Positions 8,445 to 15,627 of a DNA stretch of 64,000 bases are shown here, one piece after another. Position 1 is the stretch's first letter; every line of letters begins with the position of its first letter. The position numbers were made by a program, and so were the translations under genes. Below the pieces are notes generated by a model, which worked only from the letters and a program-made list of their open reading frames with translations, had not been told where the DNA came from and made no database searches. This DNA is from Verrucomicrobia bacterium S94 (GTDB taxonomy: Bacteria > Verrucomicrobiota > Kiritimatiellia > Kiritimatiellales > Pontiellaceae). Location of the stretch: NCBI GenBank assembly GCA_004299845.1, contig CP036201.1, positions 2,976,001 to 3,040,000 of the forward strand, written 5' to 3'.

Positions 8445-8669
8445 ATGACCGATCCGCTGATTAAATTTATTAAGGAGCGCCGCCGATCCATGGGGTTGAC
8501 CCAAAAAGATCTGGCTGATAAGGCCGGAGTCGGCCTGCGGTTTATTCGTGATTTGGAACAGGGCAAAGCATCCCTCCGACTGGATAAGGTTAATCAGGTA
8601 CTCGTGTTGTTTGGGCATCGAATGGAACCGGCCGCATTCCGCATGGAGGTAAACGATGAGGACAGCTGA
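8445..8669 (+). CDS. hipB: HipB-like antitoxin, HTH DNA-binding protein
   Basis: The 74-residue XRE/Cro-type helix-turn-helix protein (FIKERRRSMGLTQKDLADKA, GVGLRFIRDLEQGKASL) is the short HipB type that represses its own promoter and binds the kinase toxin. The stop codon overlaps the start of the next gene by 14 bases, showing translational coupling. Three putative operators lie immediately upstream. It lacks the long C-terminal tail of E. coli K-12 HipB, as expected for the three-gene HipBST form. Confidence 0.88.
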   Translation: MTDPLIKFIKERRRSMGLTQKDLADKAGVGLRFIRDLEQGKASLRLDKVNQVLVLFGHRMEPAAFRMEVNDEDS

Positions 8670-8985
8670 AGTCTATTTACAGGATCGGCTCGCGGGCATA
8701 CTGGAAGAGCTCGATAACGGATACCGGTTCTCCTACACGGCGGATTATCTCGCACAGAATGATGCCGCCCCCATCAGTCTGTCACTCCCGCTGCAGAAAG
8801 AGCCCTTTGAAGACAAACGCCTGTTCCCGTTCTTTGACGGACTGATCCCGGAAGGATGGTTGCTGAACATTGCCGAAAATACCTGGAAGCTGAATCCGCG
8901 GGATCGCATGGGGCTGCTGTTGAGCTGCTGCCGTGATTGTATCGGCGCGGTTTCTATTGTTCCGATGGAGGTAGAGCATGACTAA
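8656..8985 (+). CDS. hipS: HipS-like antitoxin, free-standing HipA N-terminal subdomain
   Basis: The 109-residue protein corresponds to the N-terminal subdomain 1 of HipA: VYLQDRLAGILEEL, then FSYTADYLAQNDAAPISLSLPL, and the conserved FFDGLIPEGWLLNIAE. In canonical HipA this module is fused to the kinase; as a separate gene between hipB and the kinase it defines the tripartite HipBST system, in which HipS is the toxin-neutralising partner. A GGAGG ribosome site precedes the ATG at 8656 and the gene overlaps both neighbours. Confidence 0.88.
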   Translation: MRTAEVYLQDRLAGILEELDNGYRFSYTADYLAQNDAAPISLSLPLQKEPFEDKRLFPFFDGLIPEGWLLNIAENTWKLNPRDRMGLLLSCCRDCIGAVSIVPMEVEHD

Positions 8986-9928
8986 ACCAACCTGCCACAT
9001 CTGTCTCCAACCATTGGAAAACGGTGAAGACCTCTTTCACGCTACCTGCTGCAAAAAGCTGTTTGGATCCACCAGGCCGCCGATCTTCCCCTATGCATGG
9101 GATGAATTGAACCAAATGGCGGAGCAGATCATCAGCCGGCACATCACCGTTCCCGGAGTTCAACCCAAGTTATCTATGCACATTGAGCGCGGCGGACGGT
9201 CTCAGGATTCACGGCTGACCCTGGTCGGCCTTGAAGGCGGATTCATCCTCAAGCCACCGGTTAAAGCATATCCGGAAATGCCCGAACTCGAACACCTCAC
9301 CATGCGAATGGCCGGCTGCTTTGGTATTGCCACCGCCGAATGCGGACTCATCCCGATGGAAGATGGGCAGCTCGCCTTCATCACCAAGCGCATGGATCGG
9401 ATCGGGAATAACAAACTGCACATGGAGGATATGTGCCAGCTTACCGACAAGTTGACCGAGCAAAAGTACCGCGGCTCCATGGAACAGATTGGCCGCGCCA
9501 TCCTGCGCCACTGCGACAACGCCCTGCTCGATGCCCTTCGCTTTTTCGAGATCACGCTCTTCAGTTTCCTCACCGGCAACTCCGACATGCACCTTAAAAA
9601 CTTCTCACTGCTCTACCAGCCCGGCGGTGCAGTAGCGCTATCCCCATCCTACGACCTGTTACCCACCCGGTTGCTGCTTCCGGAAGACCTCGAAGAATCC
9701 GCTCTCACCATCAACGGCCGCAAACGACGCCTGGACCGAACTGACTTCCTGCGCCTCGCCGAATCCCTGCGCCTGAATGACAAACAGGTTGCCAACGTGT
9801 TCTCACGTTTCAGTCACCATCTTGACAAAGCGTTCCAGATATTGGAATCCGGGCTCTGCTCGCAAGCGATGAAAGAACAATACACCGCCCTTATTCAGGA
9901 CAGGTCTGAGCGTCTAAACCTAAGATAA
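8978..9928 (+). CDS. hipT: HipT-like serine/threonine kinase toxin
   Basis: The 316-residue protein is a HipA-family kinase without the N-terminal subdomain. Visible motifs are ITVPGVQPKLSMHI (Gly/Ser-rich loop), FILKPP with the ATP-binding Lys, ELEHLTMRMA, the catalytic loop GNSDMHLKNFSLL and the metal-binding SPSYDLLPT. The first 30 residues carry CHICLQPL and FHATCCKKLFG, a possible zinc site common in the short HipT type. Characterised HipT phosphorylates tryptophanyl-tRNA synthetase; that target is inferred here. The ATG at 8978 has a GGAGG site and overlaps hipS by 8 bases. Confidence 0.88.
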   Translation: MTKPTCHICLQPLENGEDLFHATCCKKLFGSTRPPIFPYAWDELNQMAEQIISRHITVPGVQPKLSMHIERGGRSQDSRLTLVGLEGGFILKPPVKAYPEMPELEHLTMRMAGCFGIATAECGLIPMEDGQLAFITKRMDRIGNNKLHMEDMCQLTDKLTEQKYRGSMEQIGRAILRHCDNALLDALRFFEITLFSFLTGNSDMHLKNFSLLYQPGGAVALSPSYDLLPTRLLLPEDLEESALTINGRKRRLDRTDFLRLAESLRLNDKQVANVFSRFSHHLDKAFQILESGLCSQAMKEQYTALIQDRSERLNLR

Positions 9929-9968
9929 ACAACGTCCTGCTACCGGCCGAACTTAGTCGCTGCAAATT

Positions 9969-10187
9969 CTATAAAATCCGGTTTTTTAATTTTGGATTAT
10001 CCTTTTTCAGCTCTTCGTATGCTCTGATCTGTTCTTCAACTTTCCCATACTCACCTGCTGGATACATCAAGCAGAGCCACTTGAATAAATAGTTGAGCAG
10101 TGGCTTCTTTACCTCAAACTTTAATGTTTTGCGGTTTCGGTACAGATAGGATCCAAGTATGAGGTATTCCTCCGCGCAATTCTTCAT
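9969..10187 (-). CDS. Small hypothetical protein, possibly a gene fragment
   Basis: A 72-residue frame (from ATG 10187, or 78 residues from GTG 10205) encodes a Lys/Tyr/Leu-rich protein with YLILGSYLYRNRKTL and a helical tail (YGKVEEQIRAYEELKK). I do not recognise it. It is more AT-rich than its surroundings and lies between hipT and the bioA 3' remnant, so it probably came with the insertion. It may be the C-terminal fragment of a larger gene or may not be expressed. Confidence 0.35.
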   Translation of the reverse strand: MKNCAEEYLILGSYLYRNRKTLKFEVKKPLLNYLFKWLCLMYPAGEYGKVEEQIRAYEELKKDNPKLKNRIL

Positions 10188-10198
10188 AACCCCACTGC

Positions 10199-10279
10199 TC
10201 GACACCGCCCTTCATCATCTACAAACCCGAACTGATCCGCCTCTGCAACGCCGTCTGCGAAGTCGTTGCAACCCATTGA
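10199..10279 (+). pseudogene. Second, diverged bioA 3'-end remnant
   Basis: In frame from about 10199 the plus strand reads PPFIIYKPELIRLCNAVCEVVATH and stop. This aligns with the end of BioA ([24 protein letters not shown] and stop at 8148). Roughly 78% of bases match, including CGCCGTCTGCGAAGTCGT in both. No upstream part of bioA is attached. The arrangement suggests that the DNA between the two ends was inserted at the bioA 3' end and that one copy is the displaced original tail. Which copy is ancestral cannot be told from this window. Confidence 0.75.
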
Positions 10280-10714
10280 CCTGCTCTGACCCACCTGCTT
10301 CGGAACGGCTTTTTCATACGTTGCCTCCCTCAGAGGGCTGAAGTTCCGCTTTGGCGGCCGTCCATTTTTTGTCCTCATTTTCTGCAGGAATCCAAACAAC
10401 GATCCGGCCGATACATACCAACCCTTCATATATGACAGAGTATAAAGTGCAGTTTGTTACGAACCCGCGTCGCAAAAGCCCCCTGTCGATTGATTGAAAA
10501 GCTTTCAAACCTCCCCATAACGTCATCATTCTTTACGGGAAGCACAAGCCTATCCATCAAAACATCCCCTGATTTTTTACCCGATAATCCTCAATTATTT
10601 CAACAGTATATAACATACTGCTATATGAACATGTAAAAATCCTTTGACCTTCACATAAAATCCTGCAATAACAGAAAACAGTTTAAGGCATACTGTATCA
10701 GGAAATCTACAGAC
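10280..10714. other. Gap of 435 bases with no convincing gene
   Basis: Between the bioA remnant and the first hsdS only short, non-conserved frames occur on either strand. The last part is AT-rich and presumably contains the promoter of the restriction-modification operon. I see no RNA gene or clear terminator. Confidence 0.5.
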
Positions 10715-11311
10715 ATGACACCGAAAGAAGCCATCGGGAAACTGGCCGAAATCCAAATCGGCTACCAATTCCGCTCCAAGCCGAAAGCCGACGAAAACGG
10801 GAGCGTAAAGCTGATCCAGATTAAGGACATCCTCCCCGGCCGCAACGGAATCCATTCTGATTCAGCCCTGCGATTTGAACCGGAGCGGAATCCGAATAAA
10901 CAGCTGCTTCAAGAAGGTGATGTACTTTTTATGGGCAAAGGCACCGCGCCGTTTGCCTGCCGAATCATGAAACTTACCGGCCCGACCGTGGCCGGCGGCA
11001 TGTTTTTTATCCTGCGACCCGACACGCAGCGGATCCTGCCGGAATATCTGTCCTGGGTGCTGAACAACAAGCAGACACTGGAAAAGCTGAAAATCGCCTC
11101 CGGAACCGGCGTTGCGATGCCCGTGATCCGACGGAAAGAACTGGAGCGGCTGACCATCCCCCTGCCTCCGCTCGAAAACCAGCAACGGATCGGCGAGATC
11201 CAGGCCCTGAAAGAATTAGAGCAAAACCTGATGAAAGACTTGACCAAACAGCAACAGCTGCTTGCTGACGGAATTTGTAAAAAACTGATGGAAGGGAAAA
11301 CCGATGAGTGA
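10715..11311 (+). CDS. Half-size type I restriction specificity protein (single TRD)
   Basis: The 198-residue protein looks like one target-recognition domain plus one conserved helix of HsdS: an N-terminal start resembling KLAEIQIGYQFRSKP, then GDVLFMGKGTAPFACRIM, then MPVIRRKELERLTIPLPPLE and a helical tail (NQQRIGEIQALKELEQNLMK). Normal HsdS has two TRDs in about 400 residues, and a full-size hsdS lies 3 kb downstream. Half-S proteins can dimerise to give symmetric recognition sites. The stop overlaps the hsdM start by 8 bases, so it is translated together with hsdM. Confidence 0.82.
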   Translation: MTPKEAIGKLAEIQIGYQFRSKPKADENGSVKLIQIKDILPGRNGIHSDSALRFEPERNPNKQLLQEGDVLFMGKGTAPFACRIMKLTGPTVAGGMFFILRPDTQRILPEYLSWVLNNKQTLEKLKIASGTGVAMPVIRRKELERLTIPLPPLENQQRIGEIQALKELEQNLMKDLTKQQQLLADGICKKLMEGKTDE

Positions 11312-12815
11312 TCAACAGATTAAGAATGAGATTTTCAATGTGGTGTGGAGCGCCTGCGACACGTTCCGGGGCACGATCGATCCGAGCACCTATAAGGATT
11401 ATATCCTGACCATGCTGTTCGTGAAATACTTGAGCGATGTGCGCAAATCCAAACTTCTCGAATACGAAAAGCAGTATAAAGGGGATAAAACCCGGATCGA
11501 ACGGGCCATGCGGCACGAGCGTTTCACCATTCCCGAAGACTGCACCTTCGACTATCTCTACGGGAAGCGCAACGATCCGGAAATCGGGCAGACGATCAAC
11601 ACCGTCCTCGAAAAGATCGAAGATGCGAACAAAGCCAAACTGCACAATGTGTTCCGCAACATTGACTTCAACAGCGAAGCCAACCTCGGCAAACCCCGCC
11701 AGCGGAATGAGCGGCTCAAAAACCTGCTCGACGATTTTAACTCCCCAAAACTCGACCTTCGCAAAGAGCGGGTCGGTCATATGGATATTATTGGTGATGT
11801 CTATGAATATCTGATTGCAAAGTTTGCCTCGCAGGCCGGTAAAAAGGCGGGCGAATTCTACACCCCGGCCGAAGTATCCGAAACCCTGGCCCGTCTGATC
11901 GAACCGAAAAAAGGCGACCGTATCTGCGACCCGACCTGCGGTTCGGGATCGCTGCTGATTAAAGCCGCAAGACAGGTCGGCTGTAAGGATTTTTCGCTCT
12001 ACGGGCAGGAAATGAACGGCGCCACCTGGGCACTGTGCAAAATGAACATGTTCCTGCACGAAGTGGACAGCGCCCGCATTGAGTGGGAAGACACCATCCG
12101 CGAACCGCAGCTGCTCGAAGGGGACCACCTGATGAAGTTCGATGTGGTGATCGCAAACCCGCCCTTCTCGCTCGACAAATGGGGCCAGGAAATGGCAGCG
12201 ACCGACCGGTTTGAACGGTTCGGCCGCGGCATTCCGCCCAAGAGCAAGGGCGACTGGGCGTTTATCATGCACATGCTCGCCACCGCCGTAGAAGGTAAAG
12301 GCCGCGTCGGCGTGGTGGTTCCCCACGGCGTGCTGTTCCGCGGCGCGGCGGAAGGCAAAATCCGACAGGCCGTGATTGAGGAAAACCTGCTGGCGGGCGT
12401 AGTCGGCCTTCCGGCCAACCTGTTCTACGGGGCGGGTATTCCGGCGGCCCTACTGATCTTCGACAAGGCGCGCAAGCCGGGCGGCAAAGACGACGTTTTC
12501 TTTATCGACGCCTCACGCGAATTTGAACAGGGCACCAATCAGAATGTGCTCAAACCCGAGCACATGGATAAGATTGCAGAAACTTTCCGGAAACGCGAGG
12601 TGAAGGAGAAATACAGCTATTCCGCAACCTTTGATGAAATCAGGGAAAACGATTTCAATCTGAACATTCCGCGCTATGTCGACACCTTCGAACCGGAACC
12701 GGAAGTGGATATCCCGGCGGTGCAAAAAAAGATCGCGGATCTGGAAAAGCAATTGGCCGGGGTGCGAACGAAAATGGATGGATACTTAAAAGAGTTAGGC
12801 TTTCGGGAGAATTAA
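11304..12815 (+). CDS. hsdM: Type I restriction-modification methyltransferase subunit HsdM
   Basis: This 503-residue N6-adenine methyltransferase has the HsdM N-terminal helical domain (about residues 8-135), GEFYTPAEVSETLARLIEP, the SAM motif DPTCGSGSLL (209-218) and the catalytic motif NPPF (285-288). It methylates host DNA with HsdS and forms the restriction complex with HsdR, encoded 6 kb downstream. Length and motifs are normal. It is coupled to the half-size hsdS upstream. Confidence 0.95.
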   Translation: MSDQQIKNEIFNVVWSACDTFRGTIDPSTYKDYILTMLFVKYLSDVRKSKLLEYEKQYKGDKTRIERAMRHERFTIPEDCTFDYLYGKRNDPEIGQTINTVLEKIEDANKAKLHNVFRNIDFNSEANLGKPRQRNERLKNLLDDFNSPKLDLRKERVGHMDIIGDVYEYLIAKFASQAGKKAGEFYTPAEVSETLARLIEPKKGDRICDPTCGSGSLLIKAARQVGCKDFSLYGQEMNGATWALCKMNMFLHEVDSARIEWEDTIREPQLLEGDHLMKFDVVIANPPFSLDKWGQEMAATDRFERFGRGIPPKSKGDWAFIMHMLATAVEGKGRVGVVVPHGVLFRGAAEGKIRQAVIEENLLAGVVGLPANLFYGAGIPAALLIFDKARKPGGKDDVFFIDASREFEQGTNQNVLKPEHMDKIAETFRKREVKEKYSYSATFDEIRENDFNLNIPRYVDTFEPEPEVDIPAVQKKIADLEKQLAGVRTKMDGYLKELGFREN

Positions 12816-12864
12816 CCGCGAAGGAACGCAAAGAGCGCAAAACAGATTCCGAGCATTGAAAGGG
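12816..12864. repeat. Dispersed GAACGCAAAGAGCGCAAA-type spacer repeat after hsdM
   Basis: Right after the hsdM stop lies CCGCGAAGGAACGCAAAG followed by AGCGCAAAACAGATTCCGAG and CATTGAAAGG. It belongs to the same loose family as the spacers at 14231 and 15586, built of repeated A/C-G-C-A-G/A-A units. The CAGATTCC-GA-CATTG tail is shared with the copy at 14231. Such degenerate 8-9-base periodic spacers are known from intergenic regions of many environmental bacteria; their function is not known to me. Confidence 0.45.
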
Positions 12865-12906
12865 TATGTTCAAGAGGCAGGAAAGATGATGGCCCCCGGG
12901 GAATCT

Positions 12907-12955
12907 TTACATATAGATTTTCAAATGTAATGATATCGAATAAAGATTACATATA
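12907..12955 (+). promoter_or_regulatory. AT-rich promoter region of fic with two TTACATATA repeats
   Basis: TTACATATA occurs at 12907-12915 and 12947-12955, exactly 40 bases apart, in the AT-rich stretch before fic (start 12983). They could be binding sites for an autoregulator; the Fic protein itself ends in a winged-helix-like segment. Evidence is only repetition and placement. Confidence 0.35.
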
Positions 12956-12982
12956 AAGCGAATCAGGTCAGGAACCATACCG

Positions 12983-14152
12983 ATGAAAAGAGCCATCCAG
13001 GGCGAATACCAAGTCATTTCGACCGTTGGAGAAAAGGCCACGGCCTTTATCCCGGCAAACCTGCCGCCAACGCCGCCGATTGAGTGGAGCCCGGCACTGC
13101 GCAGCCGCTTCGATGAGGCCTTGCTGGCACTGGGGCGACTCGATAGCGTCACCCTCCTGCTGCCGGACGTTTCCCTTTTTCTCTATACCTATGTACGCAA
13201 GGAAGCCGTGCTTTCCTCGATGATTGAAGGCACGCAATCCTCCCTCTCTGACCTGCTGCTTTTTGAACTGAAAGAATCTCCCGGAGTCCCGTTCGACGAT
13301 GTGAGAGAAGTCAGCAACTATGTCGCGGCGCTGGATCACGGGCTGAATCGACTGCGAGAGGGGTTCCCGCTATCCCTCCGCCTGTTGCGGGAGATGCATG
13401 AATGTCTGTTGAAATCAGGGCGCGGCAGCCGGAAAACCCCGGGGGAATTCCGACGCAGCCAAAACTGGATCGGAGGAACCCGCCCCGGCAATGCCGTGTT
13501 TGTGCCGCCCCCGCCCGAACGGGTGGCCGACTGCATGGGGGCGCTGGAAAAATTTCTACACGACGAGCCAGCACCGGCTTTACTGAAAGCTGCGCTGGCC
13601 CACGTCCAGTTTGAAACCATCCACCCCTTTCTGGACGGCAACGGACGGCTCGGGCGACTGCTGATTACACTATTACTGTGCGAAGCGGGCATCTTAAAAC
13701 TGCCCATGCTCTATCTCAGCCTCTATTTCAAAACGCACCGGCAAGCCTATTACGAATTTTTGAACCGCGTCCGAATCGATGGCGACTGGGAAGTCTGGCT
13801 GGATTTCTTTGCCGAAGCCATCATCGAAACCGCAACCCAGGCGGTCAGCACGGCGCAGCGGCTGGACGCGCTGGCACGGCAGGACCGAGAACGGATTCAG
13901 GCGATCGGGCGGGCCGCCGGTTCCGCGCTGCGGCTGCACCACGAACTTCAGATCCGCCCCGTCACGACCTCCCGTGCGCTGGAACAGGCCACCGGTCTGA
14001 GCCACGTCACTGTCAACAAAACCCTCGACCGCCTTTGCACACTCGGACTGGTCAGCGAACAGACCGGAGCCCGGCGCAACCGAATCTTCAGCTACACCGA
14101 ATACCTTCGTATCTTAAACGAAGGCACCGAACTGCCGGGAGACGGGGCATGA
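12983..14152 (+). CDS. Fic-family AMP transferase with inhibitory helix and C-terminal wHTH
   Basis: The 389-residue protein has an N-terminal Fic_N domain with the inhibitory motif S-x3-E-G (Ser78, Glu82, Gly83 in SSMIEGT), so it is a class II, self-inhibited Fic enzyme. The catalytic motif HPFLDGNGRLGR lies at residues 214-225 and the flap near NWIGGTRPGNAVFVPPPP. The C-terminus (ALEQATGLSHVTVNKTLDRL) looks like a winged helix, so it may bind DNA. Fic proteins transfer AMP or other nucleotides to protein targets; the target here is unknown. It interrupts the hsd gene set, a position where accessory effectors are often found. Confidence 0.9.
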   Translation: MKRAIQGEYQVISTVGEKATAFIPANLPPTPPIEWSPALRSRFDEALLALGRLDSVTLLLPDVSLFLYTYVRKEAVLSSMIEGTQSSLSDLLLFELKESPGVPFDDVREVSNYVAALDHGLNRLREGFPLSLRLLREMHECLLKSGRGSRKTPGEFRRSQNWIGGTRPGNAVFVPPPPERVADCMGALEKFLHDEPAPALLKAALAHVQFETIHPFLDGNGRLGRLLITLLLCEAGILKLPMLYLSLYFKTHRQAYYEFLNRVRIDGDWEVWLDFFAEAIIETATQAVSTAQRLDALARQDRERIQAIGRAAGSALRLHHELQIRPVTTSRALEQATGLSHVTVNKTLDRLCTLGLVSEQTGARRNRIFSYTEYLRILNEGTELPGDGA

Positions 14153-14230
14153 AAATACGCATCCGAACATTAAAAAAAACGAAACTCGGAATAGACTGGA
14201 AACACGCAAAACTCCAAGGACTGGAAGAAT

Positions 14231-14282
14231 TTATCCACAGATGAACGCAGATCGACACAGATTCCCCGAACATTGGAAACCA
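14231..14282. repeat. Dispersed spacer repeat between fic and hsdS
   Basis: TTATCCACAGATGAACGCAG followed by ATCGACACAGATTCCCCGAA and CATTGGAAACC. This is the second member of the spacer family in the restriction island. The end (CAGATTCCCCGAACATTGGAAA) closely resembles the end of the copy after hsdM. Confidence 0.4.
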
Positions 14283-14305
14283 ATAACTTTTAACGGACCA
14301 CGGAT

Positions 14306-15577
14306 ATGACGACCGACCGAAATGAAAACAGACCGGGCTATAAGGAAACCAAGATTGGGTGGATTCCTGAGGAGTGGGAGGCAGTAACGGTCCGAGAAAA
14401 AGCCACAAAAATTGGCAGTGGTATTACACCAAGAGGAGGAAAAAGCGTTTATTTGGACGAAGGCATTCCCTTCATCCGAAGTCAAAATGTTCAAGCAGGA
14501 TATTTTGAACCCAAAGATCTTCAATACATCTCCAACGAGCAAAATGACAAGATGGCCTCTTCAGAAGTGAAGCCTAAGGATATTTTATACAACATTACTG
14601 GAGCCTCAATTGGCAGAGCATGCCTATTTCCTACTGAAATCGGAACAGCCAATGTCAACCAGCATGTCTGCATTGTAAGACTGAAGGCAAACGAGTGTAA
14701 CCCCTCATTTGCAGTTCGGGTGATGAATAGTGACATTGCCAAAAAGCACTTATATGAAAACCAAGCCGGAGGGGGACGCGAGGGCCTAAACTTCCAGAAC
14801 CTCGGAAATTATAGAATCCCCCTCCCCCCTCTCCCCGAGCAGGAGAAGATTGCGGAGGTGCTGGGGTGCTGGGATGAGGGGATCCAGACCTTGGAAGATT
14901 TGATCGAGCAGAAGCGGCTGCGCAAAAAGGGACTGATGCAGCAACTGCTGACCGGTAAAAAACGGTTACCCGGTTTTTCCGAGGATTGGAAAACTGTAAA
15001 ACTGGGAACAATTGCGAGCATTCCAAAAAAGCAGAAACTTGAATCAGTAGAAGGTAAATCTCTTCTCACCGTAAAACTGCATTGCCTTGGCATTGAGAAG
15101 AATGAAAACACCCGGCCCAAGTTATCAGAAAAAGGGCGCCCCTATTTTAAGCGAATGGCCGGCGAATTTCTTATTGGCCGCCAAAATTTTCATAACGGCG
15201 GATTCGGAATTGTTCCTAAAAGCCTAGACGGGTTAATCGCATCAAACGCCATTACAACGCTCAAAATTGACCAGACAAAAGTGTGCAAGAACTTTCTCCT
15301 AATGACATTCTCCAACCCCGACTATTACAAACGTGTAGGTCACAGGATGGACGGCACAGGGCAAAAAGAGCTGTCTGAGAAGGAAATCCTGACGCTAGAC
15401 ATCCCATATCCCCCGCTCGAAGAACAAAAAGCAATCTCAGCGGTGCTGAGAACGGCAGATGAGGAGATTGCACTGCTGGAAGCGGAGCTGGATGCGCTAC
15501 GGAAGCAGAAGAAGGGATTGATGCAGAAGCTGCTGACGGGGGAAGTGCGGTGCCCGGAGTTCCGGACAGCGGTTTAA
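14306..15577 (+). CDS. hsdS: Type I restriction specificity subunit HsdS (two TRDs)
   Basis: The 423-residue protein has two target-recognition domains, each followed by a conserved helix. The first half ends YRIPLPPLPEQEKIAEVLGC with RLRKKGLMQQLLTGKKR; the second ends IPYPPLEEQKAISAVLRTAD with RKQKKGLMQKLLTGEVR. That internal repeat is the signature of full-length HsdS. It should set the sequence specificity of the HsdM/HsdR complex. It lies on the other side of fic from hsdM. The ATG at 14306 gives the usual YKETKIGWIPEEW beginning. Confidence 0.95.
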   Translation: MTTDRNENRPGYKETKIGWIPEEWEAVTVREKATKIGSGITPRGGKSVYLDEGIPFIRSQNVQAGYFEPKDLQYISNEQNDKMASSEVKPKDILYNITGASIGRACLFPTEIGTANVNQHVCIVRLKANECNPSFAVRVMNSDIAKKHLYENQAGGGREGLNFQNLGNYRIPLPPLPEQEKIAEVLGCWDEGIQTLEDLIEQKRLRKKGLMQQLLTGKKRLPGFSEDWKTVKLGTIASIPKKQKLESVEGKSLLTVKLHCLGIEKNENTRPKLSEKGRPYFKRMAGEFLIGRQNFHNGGFGIVPKSLDGLIASNAITTLKIDQTKVCKNFLLMTFSNPDYYKRVGHRMDGTGQKELSEKEILTLDIPYPPLEEQKAISAVLRTADEEIALLEAELDALRKQKKGLMQKLLTGEVRCPEFRTAV

Positions 15578-15585
15578 CGAAATTA

Positions 15586-15622
15586 TTTCACCACAGAGAG
15601 CACAGAGGACACGAAGGAATAT
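15586..15622. repeat. Dispersed CACAGAG-type spacer repeat after hsdS
   Basis: TTTCACCACAGAGAGCACAG followed by AGGACACGAAGGAATATTG, directly after hsdS and directly before the next start codon at 15628. It is the clearest copy of the periodic CACAGAG/ACACGAAG spacer in the window. Its reading in one frame (HHREHRGHEG) is a familiar artefact in annotated genomes. Confidence 0.55.
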
Positions 15623-15627
15623 TGAGC

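Noticed and set aside
11007-12326. 439-codon open frame on the minus strand opposite hsdM
   Set aside because: It lies wholly antisense to hsdM, which has clear methyltransferase motifs. The translation shows no domain and is a codon-bias shadow.
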